The translations under genes and the position numbers were made by a program. The notes under the pieces were generated by a model, which worked only from the letters and a program-made list of their open reading frames with translations, did not search any database and was not told the origin of the DNA. 64,000 nucleotides of DNA from Saturnia japonica. Lineage: Eukaryota > Arthropoda > Insecta > Lepidoptera > Saturniidae. This document shows, in pieces, positions 57,471 to 64,000 of this stretch. The stretch covers positions 1,550,001 through 1,614,000 of the forward strand of contig CM065309.1 of the NCBI GenBank assembly GCA_033032175.1. Reading direction: 5' to 3'. Every line of letters starts with the position of its first letter. Within the stretch, counting starts at the first letter, position 1.

Positions 57471-58039
57471 GTGCCCTACTTTTCATTAATCATTCATATA
57501 TTTCTTTAATGCTGGTGAAATGTGGTAAACTAAAAGAGTCACTGTACAATGTGACTGTAACTTATAACCATGTGCATTCTGCATGGTAGTCGCGATCCTA
57601 GAACCTAGGACCCTACCATTCCATTTGATTACTGGATATACATCGCCACTGATATTGTTGATTTGGTGTTTACATTTTTCGTGTTAATTTAATTCGTTGC
57701 ATTTCAATGGTCAGTTCGAAATCAATGGTCGAACATGGATTGCTCTCGAAGTTGACAGTTTAACTACAATTGAATAATTTGCGAGGTGTTTCTTCATCGT
57801 CCCGAACTATTTGCCTATCGTTCCAAATAATCTAGTAAATATTATACGAAACACATTATATAAAACCACCCAACCTCGATATCGGTTCCAAACGCATGTA
57901 ATTACCATGAACCGTTTCCGACTTTCGTTCCGGCGCCAAATATCTGTAATAATTTAAATTTCTTGGCATTGAATTTTGTTTGTTGTGTGTCTTCGATACC
58001 ATTTGGTTTTATTTCTTATTAGTTATTAGGTGTGATTTT
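57471..58039. other. Intergenic, nothing recognised
   Basis: No frame or shared repeat. Confidence 0.4.
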
Positions 58040-58390
58040 TTTTTATTTTTAATCGTCTGGTTCTCAGTGCTGACAACAGGAGCATTGCTTCCATGATGTT
58101 CAAAATTAAAAACAAACATTTTTCAATCAGTTTGGGCCTTGAAAAGAGACTTATGAACGTAAAAATACTACCATCAGCTCGGAAAACATCCCAGTTACCG
58201 AGAACAGCCGACAACAAACTCTATCTGTATTATTTATTTTTTACTGTGGACATCACTATCGTTCACATAATTATCCATCCTATTATGACCTTTTGACAGT
58301 AAAAACCGGCTTGACATGGTTTTTGAAATTGTCCAGCTAATCGTTAATGTTCTGAGGAACCTTATTACAAAAACTATCACTATCAATACT
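58040..58390 (-). pseudogene. CR1/L2-like LINE C-terminal fragment
   Basis: On the minus strand 'FVIRFLRTL' and 'FKNHVKPVFT' type text, plus the nucleotide blocks 'CCATCAGCTCGGAAAACATCC' on the plus strand, align with 32560-32760. It carries only the last part of the family's ORF and its 3' UTR, with multiple stops. Confidence 0.65.
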
Positions 58391-58654
58391 TAAAATTAAT
58401 TATTTTAATTAATTAAGAAATATAGCAAAAGATGTAAACATAATTATATTTTTATTCCAAATTTAAAAAGATACTAATAAATTAAACGTATTATTACGTA
58501 CGACGAATTTCATTAATTTTCGATTCATCGATTTTATTATGTTGGTCTTCTCTGGTTTTAAGCACCATAAAGAGTAATGCTGCACGTATTAAGAAAAAAA
58601 TATGAAGATTGTATAGAAGAAGTTATTTAGGATTTTGTAGTGTAAAATGTTCTT

Positions 58655-58702
58655 ATAATAATAATAATAATAATATAAAATTATTATATATAATAATAAT
58701 AT
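58655..58702 (+). repeat. (TAA)n-type microsatellite, imperfect
   Basis: Runs of ATA/TAA units broken by 'AATTATTATATA', ending just before the solo LTR. Confidence 0.75.
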
Positions 58703-58712
58703 TACTTAATAA

Positions 58713-59169
58713 TGTTACGACCTGTTACAACCTGATTAAAAAGTTAGAAAAATCCTGTACCCGAAATATCTCGAAGCAACTACAAACTTCTCAGTACTTC
58801 GAAATAATGTTCGCTTCGAAAACAACCGCGGCACATGTTTGTGTAAACATCGCAGTTTACACACACATGTATAGGGCTTATCGCCTCGATTACGACATCG
58901 AGTAGGCATAGAAACTAAACGTCAAGAAAGTTAGCGACGATTCACGATTTTTCTACGATCGTTTAGTGTAGGTATTTAAGCGATTCAGGCGCAGCGCCGA
59001 GTCACTTCAGTTTTGAATTATAAAACGATAACAACGAGCGATAAAAAGGAAGCGAAACCACAGTGTAATAAATAAGTGTCATGAGTTCGTGTAATTCGTA
59101 ACTGTGTGAAATTGAAATAAATCTTCTTCACGTCAAACATCGGCATTTTTAATATCCATGGGTGTAACA
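58713..59169 (+). mobile_element. Solo LTR with 4-bp target duplication
   Basis: The 457-bp block runs from TGTTACGACC to GGGTGTAACA, so its termini form the inverted pair TGTTAC/GTAACA. It is flanked by ATAA at 58709-58712 and 59170-59173. Inside are TATTTAA at 58973-58979, an arthropod initiator TCAGTT at 59007-59012 (about 34 bases on), and AATAAA at 59067-59072 and 59116-59121. This is a complete U3-R-U5. No internal region follows, so it is a recombination product of a Gypsy-type element. A 4-bp duplication fits some Gypsy lineages. Confidence 0.85.
58973..59012 (+). promoter_or_regulatory. LTR core promoter (TATA plus Inr)
   Basis: TATTTAA followed by TCAGTT at standard spacing. It could start transcription toward the GRIP exons, which lie about 4.3 kb downstream on the same strand. 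Confidence 0.6.
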
Positions 59170-59173
59170 ATAA

Positions 59174-59764
59174 TAATGATAAACAATAAAATGCATGGTT
59201 TTAGGTAATGTCGCATTTTGCACTACCTAAGAATTCACGTTCTAAGGGCACTCACTTAGACTGTGCAATTTTCAAGCTGGTTAGATGGTTAAATTGCCAC
59301 TCTTGGTGGCATATACGTATCTCTTGTCAGTATACTTATTATCAGGAGTACTGCAGAAATGTTGCCAAATAACTCAATAATTTATGGACCAATAAACTTA
59401 AACTTAACTATCTCAGATCAACTATTGCTCCGACATACGTGTGTTCAAGCAAATAGATTTAACTCTAAACCAAGTTGATAACATTGATTACCGAAAATAA
59501 CATATAACTTGGAATATTCCCGAATTATGTAGATTTGGCAAGAGCATATCTTAGTCACGACTTAATACACACAAATCATGATCAGTAATTTACTAATTTA
59601 GTAATATCGTATAGTTACACGGAGATCAGATAATGCTATATCACGTATATAATAATTCTAACTAGGTAGGTAAGTAATACAGTAATGATTTTAAAACTAA
59701 GCATAATAATTAAAAGTTCTTCGTCGATTGCTTTCAAATTTTGATACTAAAAATGCGCGTTTTT
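59174..59764. other. Intergenic, nothing recognised
   Basis: No frame or shared repeat. Confidence 0.4.
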
Positions 59765-60000
59765 TAAACGGCTTTAAAAAAAGAAAGAGGGAGCTCATTT
59801 CTAATTTTTTTTTAATGGATGTTCAGCCATAACTTCTTTGTTTATAAACCGATTTAGATGATTATTTTTTTGTTGGAAAGAATACCTCAAGGTTGGTCCT
59901 ATTTTAATTTAATTGGTATTGAACCATCGACTCCTTGATCCACTAGTGAACTTCTCAAAATCGTTGAAGTTGCTTTCATATATTGTGAAAAATGGTCATT
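59765..60000 (+). repeat. R-E dispersed repeat
   Basis: 'GTTCAGCCATAACTTCTTTG', 'ACCGATTTAGATGATTA', 'GGAAAGAATACCTCAAGG' and 'ACTTCTCAAAATCGTTGAAG' are collinear with 24173-24413 and 63630-63858. No exon is visible after this copy. Confidence 0.8.
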
Positions 60001-60772
60001 ATATTATTTAAATTATACTTTGAAGAAAAAAAATACAACTGAGCTACAGCAACACGTGACCGGGTTTACTTAGTAGTAATATATAAAACTACTTGTGTAT
60101 TAAGTGTATTTGGACCCTTAAGATTTCAAATGTGCTTTAGGCTTATCATATAAATGATTTTAAAAATACATTCAAATCAAAATAAATGGGCCAGCCCGTG
60201 CTATGTTGTTGAACTTCTAGTAAGCATGTCACATATGGCATCCGACTGGGTGATAGGGATTCGCCTAATCAATGCGTTACTGTCTGAGCCAATACAATTC
60301 CAGTTTCTATTTGCGCAGGCAGACAGGACAGTGGCAACCGTTTTGCTGATCTCTCGGTGGTCCCTATTTCTGTATCTTACTGTGCTTATCGTCAAACAGT
60401 TCATCGGCCTGAGTCTGAAGTTTTAATATTATCACACTGCCTCTCCTTTAACTACATTGTTGACTACCGAGTCGTCAATATTTAACCATCAAAGGTATAA
60501 TGTTAGGTAATATAACGTCATATCAAACTGTCTTTGTTAATTTCTCTTTCCGAGAACCTTTACTAACATTTTCTCAAAGCCTTTTTTGATACTTGTTCAA
60601 ATATATTCCCGGCTTTTGGTAATTAATATTCGCTAGTCAAGTGCAAAATACACTTGATCCAGTAACTGCATTTAAATGTTAGTCAGTACCTATGGTATAT
60701 TACCATTTCTGAACAAATCTTAAGATACAGAGTACGATAACTTCTATTTCCTTATAAAATAACTTAACTAGC
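60001..60772. other. Intergenic, nothing recognised
   Basis: 60200-60420 is open on both strands and GC-richer than its flanks, but neither translation shows a known domain. Confidence 0.35.
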
Positions 60773-61095
60773 TGTGCCTTACAGTTTCACTCGCGTCAAA
60801 TTTCTTGGACCAACTCTCCAGTAAGCTACTCCCAACGCCTAGTGCTGAGTAGTCTATCGTTATTCTCACATTCCGTACTTGTCTACATTTTGCCGGATTG
60901 CTTGACGTTCATGATTACTGCTTTGTTTCTTAGAACTGTAGTGTGAATTCGTATAGCCTATAACCTTTTCAATAAGTAAGCGATATAATGCAAAATATTT
61001 TTTTCCGATCTTACTGGTAGTTCCAATGATTAGCACATTCAAACAAACAAAAAAAATCTTGAGTTTTATATAAGTCTAAGTAAGTTTATATTAGT
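60773..61095 (+). repeat. R-C repeat, long copy
   Basis: It starts 'AACTAGCTGTGCCTTACAG', has 'GATTGCTTGACGTTCATG' shared with 9119-9217, and ends 'TTTATATTAGTATAGAT'. LINE-tail-like. Confidence 0.6.
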
Positions 61096-61634
61096 ATAGA
61101 TAAAATAAAATTCTGAAATTTATCACATTGACAGGCAAACACTTGAAATAATTTTAATATATAAGCAAATAATAAAAAAGAACCAAGTTTATACTCTCTT
61201 TATGTAAAAGTCAAACGTGTGATCAATGGAATGACATTTAGTGTTTACGATCGATTCCGACAGTTTACGATGGCGGACGGTATAGTTTTATTGCTATTTT
61301 AGCGCCTCTCTACCGCATACTAAAACATATTTTGATGGTAAAGTTCGTAACACGAGTTTGATGCGATATAAAATTTAATATCTCCCATTGAAATTAAGTT
61401 TATGTTGAATCGATGCCCTAGTACATATAATAAGAATATTAAGACATATTGTTGAACAAAAAAATTATGTGTAAGTACATAAGTACGCACGTAATAAATG
61501 ATATTTCTATAGTGTTACAAAAAAATACAACATTTTTATCCTGCGATTCAAAAACATTATGAAGCTAGCCATGATTTTTATTTTCGTTTATAGGTTTAGT
61601 GTTATAGTCACAATCTCACGTGATGTGAAGTTAT
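61096..61634. other. Intergenic with small GC-rich patch
   Basis: 'TTACGATGGCGGACGGTATAG' text at about 61265-61285 resembles a start-codon context with a donor-like GTATAG; support is weak. Confidence 0.3.
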
Positions 61635-61850
61635 GATGTAGCCCAAGATGGTGACATACTAAGCCTTGTGAGAGAACTGGCTCTTAAGAACAGCTGACAC
61701 ATCAGTAGATGCTTGACGACAGACTCTCAACTTGAAAGTGCTAGCTAAAGAGGTGGGCATTCGTCAATATACTACATAATGTCACGGTTACATAATGTTG
61801 TTGCAAGGATTCGAACTCACGTCGATCGAGTGTGCTGTCATTGCTTCAAA
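61635..61850 (-). repeat. R-D tRNA-derived SINE, copy 3
   Basis: The minus strand keeps the B box 'GAGTTCGAATCCTTGC' but lacks the A box, so the 5' head is truncated. 'CCAAGATGGTGACATAC' and 'GACGACAGACTCTCAACTT' match the other copies. Confidence 0.75.
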
Positions 61851-62744
61851 TTAATTCATTTGTTTATTGTATTTTAAGCTCTAATCTACTGAAACTTTAG
61901 TATATTTTAAATAAATATATGATTTTCTAAGGGTTTGTTTTCTTAGTAATCAACTTATTTTTCTTCACACAAATTAGACTTTTATAAGTGTTCATAATAT
62001 TTTTATTATTTTCTGTGTTTGTAAAGTAAGAAAATTGTAAATTTATTGTAACTATTGTTTTAAAAATATTTTAAAACATTAGGGTAGAGTATTCAAGAAA
62101 CGACTTTTAAGTCTTATTATTTTACATAAAAAGTGAGGAAATAAGGGTATACATATTTCGGGTAGTAAAAAAAAACATTCAAAACAATCATTTAAACAAA
62201 TAATAATTCAAAATTTATTAATATCTTTTTTAATGTATCTTGCCCTTCGAAATAAAATACAATTCACTTAACACAAATTCCCTATAACAATAATGAGGCA
62301 ATAAAATAACAAATGAGATTTGTCAGCATTTTTACGTCTCGTCGTATCGTAATCGTATCGGGCTGTGTTAATAGCCCATCACTCACGATTTAGCGCATAG
62401 ATTTATTTAAGCGGACACTTTAACGGTTGGTTTGAACGGTTCATGTTTGGTTTGGTACGTAATTGAACGTTTGGTTTATGGGTTATTGCCGAATTGTTTT
62501 GGTCCCGTCGGTACATTCGAATGTGACCTAGACTGGCGAACCGTGAAATTGAGGCGAATTAATATATTAGGTTCACCTCTTTTTATGCGATTACCTTTGT
62601 TTAATAAACTCGAACTCGGTTTAATAAACCAGCGAGTGCGAAGCTTTTGACTATAAAATGTCGGTTAAATAAATTTTCAAATCTGCTGGCCACGTTAGGT
62701 CTTGGTTGGTACGTCTCTAATATTGTTCTCAACTAACAGTGTCC
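61851..62744. other. Upstream of R-G, possible regulatory patch
   Basis: 62330-62650 is GC-richer with a TATTTAAG at about 62405 and a 72-codon plus frame of no recognised family. It could be an alternative leader for the downstream gene; unproven. Confidence 0.3.
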
Positions 62745-63275
62745 CGTGGCTTCACACTGAATATATTACGCGGTAATTGTTTTCATCTCGTAATTATATA
62801 TTTTATATAAATGGCAATTAATATAGTGTATTAATTTATTAAGGAATTACATGTAGAAAATTTCATTAAAAAGTGGTTGAGATATCTATATTTTATTTAT
62901 GATTTCTAAAAGTATTATTGACTTTTCCATAAATGATGATTTATGGAATGAACAAATATACTTTCCATGTACAAAATCGGTAGAGAACGAATAAAACATT
63001 AATTTCTTGCGAAAATTTTCTGGAATTAATTTTAACATATCTTAATTATTATAAGCCTATTAATTTTCTTGTGTACAAAGATTCGTAGAAATCCATATAG
63101 CCGTTTTTTAGTTTACACCTGAAATACAAATAGACAGACAGACAATAAAAATGTAATATTCTTAAACAGTATCCTTTATAATAGATACATAGAATATGAT
63201 AGATACCTATCAGGAAATTTAGAAAAAAATATAGTCACAGACAGAACTACATATTTATTAATATAGATATACAAC
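62745..63275 (+). repeat. R-G LINE-tail repeat, copy 3
   Basis: It starts 'GTGTCCCGTGGCTTCAC' and ends 'ATTTATTAATATAGATATAC', with 'GCCGTTTTTTAGTTTACACC' and an ACAGACAGAC run inside. It lies about 75 bp before the GRIP exon. Confidence 0.68.
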
Positions 63276-63351
63276 TAAATTTTGATACACTCAACCAAGC
63301 AATTGGAAGTTTTCTCGCATAGTAAACTTTTATTGCTATCTTTGCCTCCAG

Positions 63352-63561
63352 GTCGATCTGAACCTGGCATCGTACCCTCCATCGTGGGCTTCACAAAAGA
63401 CTCAGTCGCCCTCGACTCTGACCGCTTAGCGCCTGGAGACCGGATCTGTAGCGTCAACGGTATATCCACCGCTCGTTTAACCAACGATGAAGTTCTGCGA
63501 CTCCTGGATAATGTTGAAGAGAGAGCTTCGCTTGAAGTGGAATACTATATGCCTAATTATG
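63352..63561 (+). CDS. Grip: GRIP-like PDZ exon (back half of PDZ1)
   Basis: The acceptor TTTGCCTCCAG ends at 63351 and the donor GTGAGT begins at 63562. The 210-bp exon (phase 1 at both ends) encodes 'GIVPSIVGFTKDSVALDSD', 'RLAPGDRICSVNGIS' and 'NDEVLRLLDNVEERASLEVE'. These are the beta-3 strand, the 'GD-x-I-x-x-VNG' turn, helix B and the last strand of a PDZ domain. The 'GD-I-SVNGI ... ERA-LEVEY' pattern is closest to PDZ1 of GRIP, the multi-PDZ scaffold that binds AMPA-receptor tails at synapses and acts in insect muscle guidance. The GLGF-type binding loop and first strands are not in this exon and must come from an upstream exon. Codon use is GC-rich compared with the flanks. PDZ is certain; GRIP is likely. 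Confidence 0.85.
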
Positions 63562-63871
63562 GTGAGTCAACTTTTCATAGCTGAAGCTTTTCATAAGGAA
63601 CTAATTACTATTTACTTTTATTAAACATTTTCAAAAAAGGAGGAGTTTCACAATTGGAATGTTACTTATTTATGAATGTTCAGGCATAACTTCTTCGTTT
63701 ATGAATCGATTTAGATGAGTCTTTTTTCATTGGAAAGGGGATATCTTAAGGCTGGTCGTATTTTAATTTCATTCGTATTGGAACTTCGACTTCGAAGATA
63801 TACTAGGGAACTCCTCAAAATAATTGAACTTGGTTTTCTTTTTTATTAAAAATTATCTTGTTTAATTACAG
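63562..63871 (+). other. GRIP-like intron, 310 bp, mostly repeat R-E
   Basis: The donor is G|GTGAGT and the acceptor TTTAATTACAG. About 63630-63858 is a copy of R-E, in the same orientation as the gene. Its T-rich end 'GGTTTTCTTTTTTATTAAAA' supplies the pyrimidines upstream of the acceptor. Confidence 0.8.
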
Positions 63872-64000
63872 CATCACAAAATTCCCTATACATCACAACC
63901 AAGTTAGCAGAGGTACCATTGGAGAAGATCAGCGGTTCCCTAGGTGTAACCATCAGAGGTGGTTTGCCGGAGAACTCGGCTCCAAGTGCGGACCTTGTAC
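63872..64000 (+). CDS. Grip: GRIP-like PDZ exon (front of PDZ2), partial
   Basis: The exon continues the codon split after 63561 (G|CA, Ala) and reads 'SQNSLYITTKLAEVPLEK' then 'GSLGVTIRGGLPEN' to the window end. 'SLGVTIRGG' is the carboxylate-binding loop and second strand of the next PDZ domain. The short linker between the two domains fits the tandem PDZ1-PDZ2 arrangement of GRIP. The 3' boundary is outside the window. Confidence 0.83.

Noticed and set aside
58609..58905. Plus-strand frame of 98 codons
   Set aside because: It begins in a TAA microsatellite and ends in the U3 part of the solo LTR.
1..64000. CRISPR array, prophage, operon or biosynthetic cluster
   Set aside because: No regularly spaced direct repeats, no polycistronic gene order and no ribosome-binding-site pattern; the window is eukaryotic.

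Overview
The window looks like intronic and intergenic DNA from an insect nuclear genome, most likely a moth or butterfly. It is AT-rich, coding islands are short and bounded by GT/AG splice signals, and most recognisable sequence is mobile-element debris of kinds common in Lepidoptera. These include LINE 3' tails that start 'CTAGCTGTGCCCGCGGCTTCG'-like and end with 'ACAGACAGAC', tRNA-headed SINEs, mariner elements and short-LTR Gypsy elements. There is no operon, prophage, CRISPR array or rRNA gene. The species call is inference from repeat flavour.

Host genes. The only confidently recognised host gene enters at the right edge on the + strand. Exons 63352-63561 and 63872-64000 (running off the end) encode the back half of one PDZ domain and the front of the next, resembling PDZ1 and PDZ2 of glutamate receptor-interacting protein (GRIP). 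A promoter-like palindrome pair (20483-20513) precedes a candidate first coding exon (20673-20805, donor GTAAGT). A candidate terminal exon follows at about 24437-24608 with two AATAAA signals. By phase the first exon could join the 24469 acceptor, giving a small gene of about 90 residues, or the GRIP exon 42 kb downstream. Smaller promoter-like patches lie at 7220-7340, 33900-33990, 36595-36991 and 61245-61320.

Mobile elements with defined ends. (1) 762-2058: a mariner element with perfect 32-bp inverted repeats, TA duplication and an unbroken 357-residue transposase. (2) 27616-31030: a 3.4-kb Gypsy-type LTR element on the minus strand. Its 111-bp LTRs differ at one base and a 5-bp duplication (GCTAT) splits an older repeat; the interior is deleted and frameshifted. 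(3) 39684-40321: a non-autonomous hAT-like element. (4) 42132-43347: a decayed mariner. (5) 49253-50086: a miniature LTR element (TRIM-like). (6) 58713-59169: a solo LTR. Less certain solo LTRs lie at 12610-12978 (minus) and 51784-52356.

Dispersed repeats, named here for cross-reference. R-A (3408, 7857, 15553, 27427+31036, 53000); R-B (2292 fragment, 9218, 43400); R-C (9119, 60773); R-D SINE (24725, 47770, 61635); R-E (341 fragment, 24173, 59765, 63630); R-F (5838, 55406); R-G (44935, 46588, 62745); R-I (15055, 19410, 57220); R-J (23257 minus, 50374 plus); R-K (33425, 52285); R-L (22271, 23031). LINE reading-frame relics occur at 18387, 32590, 33540, 40846, 43940 and 58040. I see no multi-gene functional system; the most novel-looking signals are the 20.5-24.6 kb transcription unit and the intact mariner.
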